DNA of 64,000 nucleotides from Hyphomonas atlantica corrig. (GCF_000682715.1 NZ_AWFH01000007.1:1-64000), one strand, 5' to 3'. Shown: positions 25,861-35,570, counted from the stretch's first letter. The notes: generated by a model from the letters alone, not told the origin. Numbers and translations: made by a program.

Positions 25861-27261
25861 TCACACTCTTGGCAGGCGAAGCGTGGCCTTCAGGCCCGGT
25901 GCGTCCGCGGGTCCGTCCGCATCATCCAGGATCAGTGCGCCGCCATGCATGTCCGCCACCGAATCCACCAGTGCCAGACCAAGGCCCGAGCCCGGCTGGG
26001 TCCGCGCGGAATCCATGCGCTGGAAGCGTTGCACAACGCGTTCGCGCGCCTCAACCGGCACACCGGGCCCGGAATCGATCACGGTCATGTCCACCGTCCC
26101 ATTCGGCCCGCGCGTGATGGAAAAGCTGATCTCGCCGCCTTCGGGCGTATACTTCACCGCATTGTCGAGCAGGTTCGAGAGCGCCTGTCCAACAAGGTCC
26201 CGGTCAGCAAGCACGACCAGATTGCGCGAAATCTGGCTCTTGAAGCCGAGCCCGGCCTCCTCGCACGCCGGATCAAACAGTTCGGCCAGCTCTTCGCCCA
26301 GTTCGGAAACATCCATCCGCACCCGTTCGCCCTCTGCGCCCGCCTCAAGCCGGGCAAGGCGCAGGATGGCGTTGAAGGTGCCCAGCACGCGGTCCACCTC
26401 CAGCACGGTCTCTTCCAGGGTCGCCTCCGCGCTTTCCCGCGTCATCGGCTCTGACAGGGCAATCTCCAGCCGGTTGCGCAGGCGAGACAGGGGCGAGCGC
26501 AGATCATGCGCGATGGCGTTGCCGGTGTGGCGGGTTGAATCGACCAGCTTCTCGATCTGGTCCAGCATGGCATTGAGGCGTGAGGCGAGACGGTCAAACT
26601 CGTCACCAGACCCCCGCACAGGCGCGCGGCGCCCCAGTTCTCCGCCCATCACGGCCTCCGCCGTCCGGGCCAGTTCATCCGCTCGTCGCGCAGCCCCGCG
26701 GGAGATCAAGATACCGCCCAGCAAGGAGAAGATCAGCCCGATCGGCGCGGCAATGAAGATTGCCCGCTGGATCCGTCCGACAATCGCAGTCTGCTGTTCG
26801 GTGTCAAACGCGACCAGCAAGGCCCCGCCATTGTCGCGCAGGCGCACGATGCGGCCCGCCGCTGGCCGGAATATCTCCGTACCGTCCGGTTCATGCTGCA
26901 GGAATTCGAAATAGACGGTCTGCACATCCTCTTCCGGCGGCGTGGTTGGCATTCGTCCGAAATGGCCGGCAATCTTCCGGCCCGAGGAATCTTCGAGATA
27001 ATAGAAATAGGTGGAGCCCGTCCGCGTCATGCGCTCCAGAACTGACTGGCTGAGCCGCTCCATACCGCCGGTGAAGTAGGCATTGCCGAGCTGCTCGAAT
27101 TCGAGGTCCATCCGCCGCTCGCTCTCCGCGCGGATGTAGTAGACCGTCGAATAGTAGAGATAGACCAGCAACGCAGCCGAGAACGCCGCAAACATGGCGC
27201 TGTAGATCAGCGCCAGTTTGAACGTTGTCGTCTTCAGGAAAGTCGGCAGGGCAAGTTTCAT
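25861..27261 (-). CDS. Sensor histidine kinase (OmpR-class partner)
   Basis: A 466-residue membrane kinase. One transmembrane segment lies near residues 14-36, followed by a periplasmic domain (about 37-165), a second segment (about 170-190) and a HAMP region. The H-box is GNAIAHDLRSPLSRL (His near residue 252). The N-box is QALSNLLDNAVKYTPEGG, and the G-boxes are DSGPGVP and GSGLGLALV. It lies 33 bp after the response regulator, its evident partner. DegP upstream suggests an envelope-stress circuit, but that is an inference from adjacency. Confidence 0.92.
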   Translation of the reverse strand: MKLALPTFLKTTTFKLALIYSAMFAAFSAALLVYLYYSTVYYIRAESERRMDLEFEQLGNAYFTGGMERLSQSVLERMTRTGSTYFYYLEDSSGRKIAGHFGRMPTTPPEEDVQTVYFEFLQHEPDGTEIFRPAAGRIVRLRDNGGALLVAFDTEQQTAIVGRIQRAIFIAAPIGLIFSLLGGILISRGAARRADELARTAEAVMGGELGRRAPVRGSGDEFDRLASRLNAMLDQIEKLVDSTRHTGNAIAHDLRSPLSRLRNRLEIALSEPMTRESAEATLEETVLEVDRVLGTFNAILRLARLEAGAEGERVRMDVSELGEELAELFDPACEEAGLGFKSQISRNLVVLADRDLVGQALSNLLDNAVKYTPEGGEISFSITRGPNGTVDMTVIDSGPGVPVEARERVVQRFQRMDSARTQPGSGLGLALVDSVADMHGGALILDDADGPADAPGLKATLRLPRV

Positions 27262-27294
27262 ACAGCGCTTGGTGCCAGCCGCCTGCGCGGGCGT

Positions 27295-27993
27295 CTAGCC
27301 CTGCAGGCGATACCCGGCGCCGCGCACCGTATGAAGCAGAGGCTCATCGAATTCCTTGTCGATCTTCGCGCGCAGGCGAGAAATATGCACGTCGATGACA
27401 TTGGTCTGGGGGTCGAAATTGTAATCCCACACCTTCTCCAGCAACATCGTGCGCGTCACGACCTGTCCGGCATGGCGCATCAGATACTCCAGCAGGCGGA
27501 ATTCGCGCGGCTGCAGGTCAATCTTCTGGCCAGCCCGCGTCACCTTGCGGGTCAGCAGATTCATTTCCAGATCGCCTGCCTTCAGAACGGTGATTTGCTG
27601 CTCCACCGGCAGGCGGCGGCCCAGCGCCTCAACGCGCGCGGCCAGCTCCGCCGGGGCAAACGGCTTGGCCAGGTAATCATCCGCGCCAACCTTCAGGCCC
27701 TGCACCCGATTCTGGACATCGCCCAGCGCCGACAGGAAGAGGGTTGGCGTCTTGCCGCCAGCCTCACGGTATTCCTTGACGAGCGTCAGGCCATCCTTCT
27801 CCGGCAGCATGCGGTCGACCACAAGCGCATCGAACTCCGATGATCTTGCCAGGGCCAGGCCACTGTCGCCATCTGTGGCCATGTCGACGCGGTGGCCCGC
27901 CTCGACCAGAACCTTCTCGATAAAGCTGGCCATTTCAATATCGTCTTCAATCACGAGTACATGCATGGCGTCTTCCTGAACTGTCTGCAGCAT
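27295..27993 (-). CDS. OmpR-family response regulator
   Basis: A 232-residue regulator. Its receiver domain has acidic residues in VIEDDIEMA, phospho-acceptor Asp60 (VVDRMLP) and Lys in YLAKPFAPAEL. The winged-helix DNA-binding domain includes LQPREFRLLEYLMRHAGQVVTR and ends VRGAGYRLQG. Two starts are possible: the ATG at 27993 with a strong AGGAGGG directly after the degP stop (used here), and an ATG at 27966 with AGGAAGA that matches the usual family start (MHVLVIEDD). It is cotranscribed with degP and the kinase gene. Confidence 0.93.
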   Translation of the reverse strand: MLQTVQEDAMHVLVIEDDIEMASFIEKVLVEAGHRVDMATDGDSGLALARSSEFDALVVDRMLPEKDGLTLVKEYREAGGKTPTLFLSALGDVQNRVQGLKVGADDYLAKPFAPAELAARVEALGRRLPVEQQITVLKAGDLEMNLLTRKVTRAGQKIDLQPREFRLLEYLMRHAGQVVTRTMLLEKVWDYNFDPQTNVIDVHISRLRAKIDKEFDEPLLHTVRGAGYRLQG

Positions 27994-28002
27994 CAGACCC
28001 TC

Positions 28003-29535
28003 CTATTCGGCGTCCGACAAATCAATTGTGCGATAATTCGTGATCTGCCCGATACGGACAGCGACCAGAACTTTCGTGCGATTGGCCCGCTTTGCATCGC
28101 TGATGGCCTTGCGCAGGGCATCAACGCTCGTTGCGGGCTTATTGTTCACTTCGAGGATCACCATACCGGCCTGAAAGCCAGCTTCCTCAAGCACGCCATC
28201 CTTTGAAACCTTGGTGATCACGAGGCCGTTCTCCCCGGCTTTCAGGCCAAGGCGTTCGCGCAATTCGTCGTCCATCTGCTCGAACGTGCCACCGACTTCG
28301 GAAACCACCTGGCCATCCTCGACCGCATCATCCGATGGGGACGAACTGGAAGGTGTGATGTTCGCATTCGGACTGCTCGGGCGTTCGCCAACAGTCACGT
28401 TGATTGTCTGTTTCTTGCCGCCGCGAATGATTTCAAACCGGTTGGCGGTGTTCGCAATCAGCTTTCCGACAAGGCGCGTGGTGGAGGTTGCGTCCGTCAC
28501 CTTGTCGCCATTGACGGACAAGATGATGTCGCCGCGTTCCAATCCGCCCTTCTCGGCCGGGCTGCCGCTGGTCACATCAGCGATAATCGCCCCTTTGGCA
28601 TCCTTGATGCCCTGGGCTTCCGCCATATCCTCGGTCAGGTCCTGAATCGCAACGCCCAACCAGCCACGGGACACTTTCCCGTCCTTGATCAGGGCCTTGG
28701 TGACCTCATCGGCCAGTTCTGCCGGAATGGCAAAGCCGATGCCAACCGACCCACCCGTTGGAGAGAAGATCGCAGTGTTCACACCGATCACATTGCCGTT
28801 CAGGTCAAAGGTCGGGCCGCCGGAATTGCCGCGATTGATCGAGGCGTCAATCTGAAGGAAGTCTGTGTACGGGCTGTCAGGGCCAATCTCGCGCCCGTCT
28901 GCTGACAGGATGCCCGCGGTGGCTGTTCCGCCGAGGCCGAACGGGTTGCCCAGCGCCACGACCCAGTCACCTTTGCGCATGGTGTGGGAGTCGCCGAAAT
29001 TCACGAAGGGGTATTCGCCCTCTTCCGTCACGCGCAGCACGGCGAGGTCTGTCTGGGCGTCCTTGCCGACGAGCTCAGCATCCAGTTCGCGGCCATCCTG
29101 CAAGACAACCTGAATTGCGGTCGCGCCATCCACGACGTGATTATTGGTGACGATGTAGCCATTTTTCGAGATGAAGAAGCCTGAGCCGAGCGAACGCCCT
29201 TCCTGGGTTTCCGGCTCTTCTTCCTCTTCCTGGCGGCGTTGTTCCATGAACTCGTCCAGGCCAGGCATGCCGCGGAACTGTTCGAAGAATTGCTGCATGT
29301 CGGCCAGGCGGCCAACTTCGCGCTCCGTGGTAACATTCACGCTGACAACCGCAGGCTCGACCTGCTCGATCAGGTCCGCAAAGCTGAGCGGTGCACCAAG
29401 CGGGGCTTCAATCTGAATCGGCTGGGCGCCGGCCTCCGGGCTGAAGACCTGTGGGGCCAGAGAGAAAGAGCCCACCATCGCGACGCCTACCAGCGCTGCT
29501 ACCATGGCCTGTCTCGATATGCCGATTGTCTTCAT
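28003..29535 (-). CDS. degP: DegP/Do-family periplasmic serine endoprotease
   Basis: A 510-residue HtrA protease. It has a signal peptide, then a trypsin-like domain with the catalytic triad in TNNHVVDG (His about 132), QTDLAVL (Asp about 162) and NRGNSGGPTF (Ser about 236). Two PDZ domains follow (SRGWLGVAIQDL..., and the C-terminal one ending in MVILEVNNKPA). A charged EEEEEPETQ insert precedes the first strand. The start at 29535 (MKTIGISRQ) gives a regular signal peptide. The adjacent two-component system suggests envelope quality control under shared regulation. Confidence 0.93.
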   Translation of the reverse strand: MKTIGISRQAMVAALVGVAMVGSFSLAPQVFSPEAGAQPIQIEAPLGAPLSFADLIEQVEPAVVSVNVTTEREVGRLADMQQFFEQFRGMPGLDEFMEQRRQEEEEEPETQEGRSLGSGFFISKNGYIVTNNHVVDGATAIQVVLQDGRELDAELVGKDAQTDLAVLRVTEEGEYPFVNFGDSHTMRKGDWVVALGNPFGLGGTATAGILSADGREIGPDSPYTDFLQIDASINRGNSGGPTFDLNGNVIGVNTAIFSPTGGSVGIGFAIPAELADEVTKALIKDGKVSRGWLGVAIQDLTEDMAEAQGIKDAKGAIIADVTSGSPAEKGGLERGDIILSVNGDKVTDATSTTRLVGKLIANTANRFEIIRGGKKQTINVTVGERPSSPNANITPSSSSPSDDAVEDGQVVSEVGGTFEQMDDELRERLGLKAGENGLVITKVSKDGVLEEAGFQAGMVILEVNNKPATSVDALRKAISDAKRANRTKVLVAVRIGQITNYRTIDLSDAE

Positions 29536-30205
29536 TCCTGTCTCCAAGTCACTGAAAAATTTGCCGGTATTGGGCATGTGGTCCAAACATTAACCTGCCA
29601 CAAGCATTGTGGTCATTAAAAGACAGCAAGGTTATTTTGCCTGAATTCCCCATAATTGGCACCGCACCACACGGTATTCCCTCAACTGCCCGATGACTGC
29701 GGCGAAATCAGGGTAAATCTGAGGGTAATCCTCCACCGCGCTGTTTCCCCAATAAATTTTTCGCATCCCCGGTGAATTCCCTTGTAAGACTCGAATTTTC
29801 GGCCCATTCTGTAATAACAACAGGCTTTGGGGGGTATTTCCGCAATCACGCCATGTCTCTTTTGCCGCCAGTCGGCACTAGGGACCGGGCGTTTGCATTC
29901 GGTCGTGGAGGGCTGCCCCCAAACAAGTTGCCGGCGTCGCACAGGCCCTTACGGGAACTGCGGCATATGCCTCCGGAGGCAAAGGTCCCTGCCAGGACTC
30001 ACCTTCCGGGCCATTGCAATCGTCAAGCGCGTCCCCACCCAGCTGACGAGTGTTATGGAGCGGCGTCGGCATCCCACGACAGGAAGACTCCCCACTCACC
30101 GCCGCGCGTTTTCTGGCGCGCCTTGTTTGCTGGCCACTCTTGATTTCCCTAGGCGCGAATGCTCTTGAGCGAGCATTGCCCCGGCCGGGGAAAGGACAGA
30201 CACGC
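29536..30205. other. 670-bp divergent intergenic region without a recognisable gene
   Basis: Between degP (minus) and the prepilin peptidase (plus). The left part (about 29590-29830) is AT-richer and should hold the degP promoter. The right part (29870-30150) is GC-rich with several complementary segments, such as a 14-bp palindrome (29968-29981) and AGGGACC/GGTCCCT near 29880 and 29983. I found no tRNA, tmRNA, SRP, RNase P or protein-coding signature. A structured small RNA is possible but not shown. Confidence 0.3.
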
Positions 30206-30763
30206 ATGTCAAAACCACTTTCTCTCTTGCTGACAGCGCTGGCCACAGCCGCGCTCGGCATCTCTGCCTGGATGTTCGCGCCGCCGGGAACGCTGCTCCT
30301 GACGCTCTGCCTTGGCGCGCTCCTTCTGGCGCTCAGCATCATCGACATTCGCAGCTTCACGCTGCCCGATCCTCTTACAGCCGGAATTGTCCTGCTGGGC
30401 ATCGCCATGGTCTGGCTGACACGCCCGGAGGAATGGCGAGCGCATGCCATTGGCGGCCTTGCCGGATATCTCGTGCTGGTCGCCATCGAAGTCGGCTATC
30501 GCCGCCTGCGCGGGCGGGACGGCATCGGGCGCGGTGATGCGAAACTCCTCGGCGGTCTTGGCGTCTGGACGGGGTGGATGGGTCTTGCACCCATCATGCT
30601 TGCGGCGTCTGCTTCGGCCTTGATCGGCGTCATAGCGCTGGCCGTGACAGGCATTCGCAAGGCAGATGCCGACACAGCCATCCCGTTCGGGCCGTTCATT
30701 GCGCTTGGTGGATGGGTGGTCTGGCTTGGGGCGCCATACCTTCTGCCAGCTGGCGTCTACTAG
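30206..30763 (+). CDS. Prepilin peptidase (A24 family)
   Basis: A 185-residue polytopic membrane protease with the two catalytic aspartates of A24 peptidases: DIRSFTLPDPLT (first Asp near residue 49) and GRGDAKLLGGLG (GDxK, near residue 112). Six or so hydrophobic helices alternate with loops. It lacks the N-terminal methylase domain, like CpaA/TadV and other short prepilin peptidases that process type IVb pilins or pseudopilins. The start at 30206 has AAAGGAC upstream. No pilin or secretion genes are adjacent. Its stop overlaps that of ccmH by 4 bp. Confidence 0.87.
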   Translation: MSKPLSLLLTALATAALGISAWMFAPPGTLLLTLCLGALLLALSIIDIRSFTLPDPLTAGIVLLGIAMVWLTRPEEWRAHAIGGLAGYLVLVAIEVGYRRLRGRDGIGRGDAKLLGGLGVWTGWMGLAPIMLAASASALIGVIALAVTGIRKADADTAIPFGPFIALGGWVVWLGAPYLLPAGVY

Positions 30764-31179
30764 ACGTCTTCCGGCGCGATCGGTTCAACCGGTGCTGCCT
30801 TGCGAGAGCGGGCAATCTGCAGGCCGATCCAGCCGCCGATCAGCAATAATGCGAATGGCAGGCCCCACAGCATCCAGCCAGCCACGCCCTCCGCCTTCGG
30901 ACGGAACAGAACAAACTCGCCATAGCGATCTTCAAACCAGGTGCGAACCTCTTCGTCGCTTGCGCCTTCCCCTACAAGGGTGCGAACACGTGCGCGCATG
31001 TCCTCGGCAATCGGCGCAGAGGATTGCGAGATTGGCTCATTCTCGCACGCCACACAGCGCAGCTCCCGCATCAGATCCTGCGCGCGGACCTCTTGTTGCG
31101 GATCGTCCAGCGCCACGTCTTCGGCAAACGCCGCACCCGCCAACAAGACACTGATCAGGATAATGATGATCTGCTTCAT
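30760..31179 (-). CDS. ccmH: Cytochrome c maturation protein CcmH (CycL)
   Basis: A 139-residue CcmH. It has a signal/anchor helix at the N-terminus, the LRCVACENEPI thioredox motif (CxxC, residues about 37-40) that reduces apocytochrome cysteines for heme ligation, and a C-terminal transmembrane helix (MLWGLPFALLLIGGWIGL). The ATG at 31179 overlaps the ccmF stop as ATGA, which fixes the start. It is the last gene of the ccmI-E-F-H run. The ccmG gene, usually between ccmF and ccmH, is missing here. Confidence 0.93.
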   Translation of the reverse strand: MKQIIIILISVLLAGAAFAEDVALDDPQQEVRAQDLMRELRCVACENEPISQSSAPIAEDMRARVRTLVGEGASDEEVRTWFEDRYGEFVLFRPKAEGVAGWMLWGLPFALLLIGGWIGLQIARSRKAAPVEPIAPEDV

Positions 31180-33059
31180 GCTTTCCGCCTCGGCCACAGG
31201 CTGAACACACCGCCCAGCGCCATCAGGAGTACGCCGAAGTATAGCAGATCAATCATCGGGTTGTAGTAGACGCGGAACACCCAGCGCGGTTCGCCCTCCA
31301 CCATGCGCTGTTCGCCCAGCGCCGCATAGAGATCGCCCGTGCCGGTCTTGTGGATCGCGGTTTCCGTGGTCGGCATCTGCGCGGCCGGGTAATAGCGCTT
31401 CATCGGGGTCATCACTGCGCGGGATCCACTACGCGCAGCCGTCAGAACCGCGCGGTCAGCATACCAGTTCGGTCCCTCAATCGCGCGCACTTCATCCAGT
31501 GTCAGCGTCCAGCCGATTACCTCGGCCGAGCCGCCTTCCGCCAAGGCCACCGTGGTTTCATAGCGTCCGGTCGTCTCCACAACGGCCCCGATCACGAACA
31601 GGCCCAGCCCCAGATGCGCCAGCGTCATGCCCCAAACACGCGGCGGCAGTCGGAAGATGCGGCCCGGCGTGATCGCCCGGCGCTTCAATTCCCAGACAGA
31701 GCCGAGCACCAGCCACACGCCCAGCGCAAGACCAAGCGCTGCGCCGATGGAAATGCTCCACAGGCCAATGCCCAGCGCAACGAAGACAAGCGCCAATGCT
31801 GCGCCGCCGACGGCCCATTTGGTCCAGGATTTCAGGTCTGCCTTGCCCCAGGCCCAGGCCTGCACGACCGGCAGGATGATCAGCAACACGCCCAGCATCG
31901 GCGTGAAGGTCAGATTGAAATAAGGCTCCCCGACAGAAATCGTGCGCCCTGCGGCCTCCGCCATCAGCGGGAACAGCGTGCCCAGCAGCACGGTCAGTGT
32001 CGCCACGATCAGCACGATATTGTTCGCCATCAGCGCGCCTTCACGGCTGAGCAGCGCCCAGGGTTTGCCACCCGCCAGCTTTGGCGCGCGCATCGCGAAC
32101 AGGACCAGCGCGAAGCCACCATAGGCCAGCAATCCGCCCAGCAGCAGCATTCCCCGTTCCGGGTCGACCGCAAAGGCGTGTACAGAGGTCAGGATGCCCG
32201 AGCGCACGAGGAATGCGCCCATGATCGAAAACAGGAAGGCCAGCACCGCCAGCAAGGCAGACCAGGCCGCAAAGCCTTCGCGCTTTTCCGTCACGACCAC
32301 CGAATGCAGCAATGCCGCCCCAATCAGCCACGGCATCAGGGACGCATTCTCCACCGGGTCCCAGAACCACCAGCCGCCCCAGCCAAGCTCGTAATACGCC
32401 CAGTAGGAGCCGAGCGCGATGCCCAGCGTAAGCGGAATGAAGGCCGCCAGAGACCAGCGCCGCGCTTCCCGCGCCCAGACGGCATCAATGCGCGCCTCCA
32501 TCATGCCCGCCGCGGCCAGCGCGAAGACAAAGGAATAGCCAACATAGCCGAGATACAGCATGGGCGGATGAATACTCAGCGCCGGATCCTGTAGCAGGGG
32601 ATTCAGGCCCGCGCCCTGAAACGGGGCCGGGTCCAATCGCAGATAGGGCGAAGATGCAAACAGCAGATAGGCCAGCGATCCGACCGCCAGCAATCCCTGC
32701 ACGCCCAGCGCCCGGGCCTCGAACAGGTCACGGCCTGTGCGCATCCACAACGCCCCTGCCGCGCCAAAACCGATCGTGACAAGGCACCACAGCGCCATGG
32801 ACCCTTCATGATTTCCCCATGCCCCGGCGATCTTGTAGAGCATCGGCTTCAGCGTGTGGGAATTGTTCGCCACCAGCGCGACGGAAAAGTCAGATCGTGC
32901 AAAGGCGATGATCAGCGTCACGAAGGACAGCGTCATCACGCCAAACCCGGCATAGGCTGCCAGCGCTGCGAGGCGTCTTTCTCCTCTCAGTCCGAACAGG
33001 CCCTGAGCCAGCGCCGCTGCCAGCGCGAGAAAGGCCGCGAAATGGCCGAGTTCGATCAT
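31176..33059 (-). CDS. ccmF: Heme lyase subunit CcmF
   Basis: A 627-residue multi-pass membrane protein with the tryptophan-rich heme-handling motif ELGWGGWWFWDPVENASLMPW (WWD domain) around residues 220-240 and flanking conserved histidine segments. Over a dozen hydrophobic helices match the family. CcmF and CcmH form the lyase that attaches heme from CcmE to apocytochromes c. It overlaps ccmE by 4 bp upstream and ccmH by 4 bp downstream. Confidence 0.95.
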   Translation of the reverse strand: MIELGHFAAFLALAAALAQGLFGLRGERRLAALAAYAGFGVMTLSFVTLIIAFARSDFSVALVANNSHTLKPMLYKIAGAWGNHEGSMALWCLVTIGFGAAGALWMRTGRDLFEARALGVQGLLAVGSLAYLLFASSPYLRLDPAPFQGAGLNPLLQDPALSIHPPMLYLGYVGYSFVFALAAAGMMEARIDAVWAREARRWSLAAFIPLTLGIALGSYWAYYELGWGGWWFWDPVENASLMPWLIGAALLHSVVVTEKREGFAAWSALLAVLAFLFSIMGAFLVRSGILTSVHAFAVDPERGMLLLGGLLAYGGFALVLFAMRAPKLAGGKPWALLSREGALMANNIVLIVATLTVLLGTLFPLMAEAAGRTISVGEPYFNLTFTPMLGVLLIILPVVQAWAWGKADLKSWTKWAVGGAALALVFVALGIGLWSISIGAALGLALGVWLVLGSVWELKRRAITPGRIFRLPPRVWGMTLAHLGLGLFVIGAVVETTGRYETTVALAEGGSAEVIGWTLTLDEVRAIEGPNWYADRAVLTAARSGSRAVMTPMKRYYPAAQMPTTETAIHKTGTGDLYAALGEQRMVEGEPRWVFRVYYNPMIDLLYFGVLLMALGGVFSLWPRRKA

Positions 33060-33481
33060 CCGGCTGCGTCCAGCGGTTTCAGTTCGCGGGGTTGGTAATT
33101 CTCGTCATGCTTGGCCAGGATCTGCCGGGCCGTGAAATCGCCCTCTGGCCCGAACTGGCCGGTGGCAACCACGCCCTGCCCCTCGCGGAACAAGTCTGGC
33201 GCAATCCCGGTATAATTCACGCGGATCGTGTGGGGGCTGTTATCAATGACCGTAAAGATCATGGTCGCGCCATCATCGGAATAGGTCAGCGAGCCCGGCT
33301 CAACCCAACCACCAACCTTGACCACCTTGCCCGTTTCCGGCTGGCCATTCTCGGCCAGGATTTCCGGCGTATAGAACAGGTTCGCATTCTCGCGCAGCGC
33401 CATAAACGCCAGCGCCGCCGCCGCCAGAAGCAGCAGCGCCGCAATGCCAAACATATAAAGCCGTCGTGTCCGTGCGCGCAT
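33056..33481 (-). CDS. ccmE: Heme chaperone CcmE
   Basis: A 141-residue periplasmic heme chaperone with an N-terminal membrane anchor (residues about 9-29) and an OB-fold domain (VKVGGWVEPGSLTYSDDG..., QGVVATGQFGPEG). The ILAKHDENYQP motif contains the histidine that binds heme covalently, followed by the conserved Tyr. It receives heme from the CcmC side and passes it to CcmF. Its stop overlaps the ccmF start. Confidence 0.95.
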   Translation of the reverse strand: MRARTRRLYMFGIAALLLLAAAALAFMALRENANLFYTPEILAENGQPETGKVVKVGGWVEPGSLTYSDDGATMIFTVIDNSPHTIRVNYTGIAPDLFREGQGVVATGQFGPEGDFTARQILAKHDENYQPRELKPLDAAG

Positions 33482-33537
33482 GAAAGGTCTTATAGGGTGT
33501 GTTGGCCCATGTGGGGAGTGCGGCGAATGTAGCCGGT

Positions 33538-34140
33538 TTATTCGGTTTCCGGTGCAGCGGCCTCACCACTGCCCAGCGCCTCGATCATCGGGGCGAAGCG
33601 TTCGCGGCGGGGGTCGTCTTCCGGCAGGCGGGAATAGATATAGCGCATGGCCTGTTCGGCCTTGGCCTGATCCCCTGCCTGCGCCGCGCCCATGGCCGCC
33701 CACATGCCGGCCCGCACCTGTGTTTCGTCCAGCTCATAAGCCTTCGCAAACAGACGCGTTGCCTCCGGTGAAACGGCGCCATTGTTCAGATCCACCAGCG
33801 CATCGGCCAGCGCCAACAAGGCAGGAACATATTCGCCATCGCGCCGCAGGGCGGACTGATAGGCGCGCGCCGCATCTGACGTGCGGCCCTGAGATCGCAG
33901 GATTTCTCCAATGAAGAAATGTGGCTGCGGGTCGTCCGGGCGCTCCTGCACAGTGGCTTCCAACCGCGACAGGGTCTCCGCCGGCGTCAGCGATTGCGGA
34001 TTGGTCTGTATCTTCTCCATCAGGCCCGCCTGACGATCCTTCATGGGCTGGTCGCCCATGCCGGGCTTCCCGATCAGCAAATAACCGCCCACCGCCACGG
34101 CGAGACAGACCACAAGAATGATCCAGTTCGTCCGCGTCAT
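33538..34140 (-). CDS. ccmI: Cytochrome c maturation protein CcmI (CycH), TPR
   Basis: A 200-residue CcmI-like protein: one N-terminal membrane helix (residues about 6-24), then a TPR-containing periplasmic region (LSRLEATVQERPDDPQPHFFIGEIL, RAYQSALRRDGEYVPALLALADAL). CcmI brings apocytochromes to the lyase. The length is shorter than two-domain CcmI proteins, as in many alphaproteobacteria with only the TPR half. Its ATG overlaps the stop of the histidine kinase 34137-35570 by 4 bp, so the ccm genes and the two-component genes form one operon. Confidence 0.83.
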   Translation of the reverse strand: MTRTNWIILVVCLAVAVGGYLLIGKPGMGDQPMKDRQAGLMEKIQTNPQSLTPAETLSRLEATVQERPDDPQPHFFIGEILRSQGRTSDAARAYQSALRRDGEYVPALLALADALVDLNNGAVSPEATRLFAKAYELDETQVRAGMWAAMGAAQAGDQAKAEQAMRYIYSRLPEDDPRRERFAPMIEALGSGEAAAPETE

Positions 34141-35570
34141 GGTTTCGGAAACCTCAGCTGTGCTTTCAGGCCGCCAAGCTCCGCATCGCCCAGCTCCAGT
34201 GAACCACGATGCAACTCGGCCAGCTCCTTCACGATGGACAGGCCAAGACCCGTACCCGGCGTGGTCTCATCCAGGCGCACACCGCGTTTCAGGGCGCCTT
34301 CGCGCTCCTCCGGTGACAGGCCCTTGCCATTGTCCTCGACATCAATGGTCAGGGCCGCTGCCGTGTCGCGCACGCGCACCAGCACTTCGCTGCTCGCCCA
34401 TTTGCAGGCATTTTCCATCAGATTGCCGACCATTTCCTCAAGATCCTGTTTCTCCCCCCGGAACACGGCCCCCACCCCGCCGTCAACAGACACGTTGACG
34501 CCCCTCGCATCATAGAGACGGTTCAGCATGCGGGCGATGCCATCAATCACGGGGCGCAATTCGGTGCGTGCGCCAAGCGTCTGCGCGCGCGCCACCATCT
34601 GCGCCCGCTTCAGGTAATGTTCCACATTGGTCTGCATGCTTTCGGACTGACGGCGCACCACATCATCCAGTTGTGTCTCGCCGGTCGCTTCATTGCGCAA
34701 AACGGCCAGCGGGGTTTTCAGCGCATGGGCCAGATTGCCCACATGGGTCCGTGCACGCTCTACCACCTGCCGGTTATGCTCCAGCAGCTTGTTCAGCTCA
34801 TCGGCCAGTGGGCGCACTTCCGCGGGATAGTCTTCAGACAGTCTCTGCCGCGTGCCTTCGCGCACTTCGGCAATGTCGCCCCCGATCCGCCGCAAGGGTC
34901 GCAGGGAGAATGAAATCGCCACAACCATTGCCGCAAACACGCCTCCGAACAGGGCAATCATCGTGACCAGCAAGAGGCTGCGGAAGCGGCTGGTCGCTGC
35001 ATCATTCGCGGCCCGGTCTGCTGCCGTGACAAGGATCAGCGGTGTCTCGCGGTTCTCGATCAGGATCGCGCGGGAGGCCACCCGCACGCGCTGGCCTGCC
35101 GGCCCCTCAAAACGGAAGTTTCCAAACATGGTCAGGCCGGGATTCATCAGTGTCCGCTCAAGCTGGTCTTCATTCAGGGGCACTGGCTCGTCCCACAAGC
35201 TCCGTGAGCGGATGTCGCCTGCAATACTGCCCTCTGAATTCACGCCAACAATGGACCAGTATCGGCCGGAATATTGCGTGCGAAAACGTACGTCGCCTGC
35301 AAAGAATTCCCGCTGGGAATCCGTCACCCGGCCATCTTCCAGAAACGCGTTCTCGCGGGTCATTTCCCGTGTCAGGCCGACCAGGGTCTGCTCCAGGTCT
35401 TCTTCCAGCAGGCTCAAGGTCTGCGCGCGATACACGGCAGACAAGGCAATCGCCCCGCCAATCAAAACGACAAAGCCCCATATCGCTGCGGCCAGCATGA
35501 TACGCCGGGCCAGCGACAGCCGGGTCCAGCGATCCATCAGGCTTGGTTTGGAAGCGGCGCTGTCGCTCAT
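34137..35570 (-). CDS. PhoQ/FeuQ-like sensor histidine kinase
   Basis: A 477-residue kinase with two transmembrane segments (about 25-50 and 195-220) around a periplasmic domain. The H-box is NLAHALKTPLAVL (His near residue 284), the HALKTP form that marks PhoQ/FeuQ-type kinases. The N-box is VGNLMENACKW, and the G-boxes are DVEDNGKGL and GTGLGLSIV. It lies 27 bp downstream of its regulator gene and overlaps ccmI by 4 bp. The signal is unknown; divalent cations or envelope state are typical for the subfamily. Confidence 0.92.
   Translation of the reverse strand: MSDSAASKPSLMDRWTRLSLARRIMLAAAIWGFVVLIGGAIALSAVYRAQTLSLLEEDLEQTLVGLTREMTRENAFLEDGRVTDSQREFFAGDVRFRTQYSGRYWSIVGVNSEGSIAGDIRSRSLWDEPVPLNEDQLERTLMNPGLTMFGNFRFEGPAGQRVRVASRAILIENRETPLILVTAADRAANDAATSRFRSLLLVTMIALFGGVFAAMVVAISFSLRPLRRIGGDIAEVREGTRQRLSEDYPAEVRPLADELNKLLEHNRQVVERARTHVGNLAHALKTPLAVLRNEATGETQLDDVVRRQSESMQTNVEHYLKRAQMVARAQTLGARTELRPVIDGIARMLNRLYDARGVNVSVDGGVGAVFRGEKQDLEEMVGNLMENACKWASSEVLVRVRDTAAALTIDVEDNGKGLSPEEREGALKRGVRLDETTPGTGLGLSIVKELAELHRGSLELGDAELGGLKAQLRFPKP

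Noticed and set aside
29870..30150. Possible SRP RNA, 6S RNA, tmRNA or RNase P RNA in the degP-prepilin peptidase gap
   Set aside because: A CCGGAAGG string and paired segments are present, but the conserved cores of these RNAs could not be found.
29878..30486. A long minus-strand open frame across the gap and the prepilin peptidase gene
   Set aside because: It is antisense to a clear A24 peptidase, has biased composition and shows no family resemblance; it is a shadow frame.
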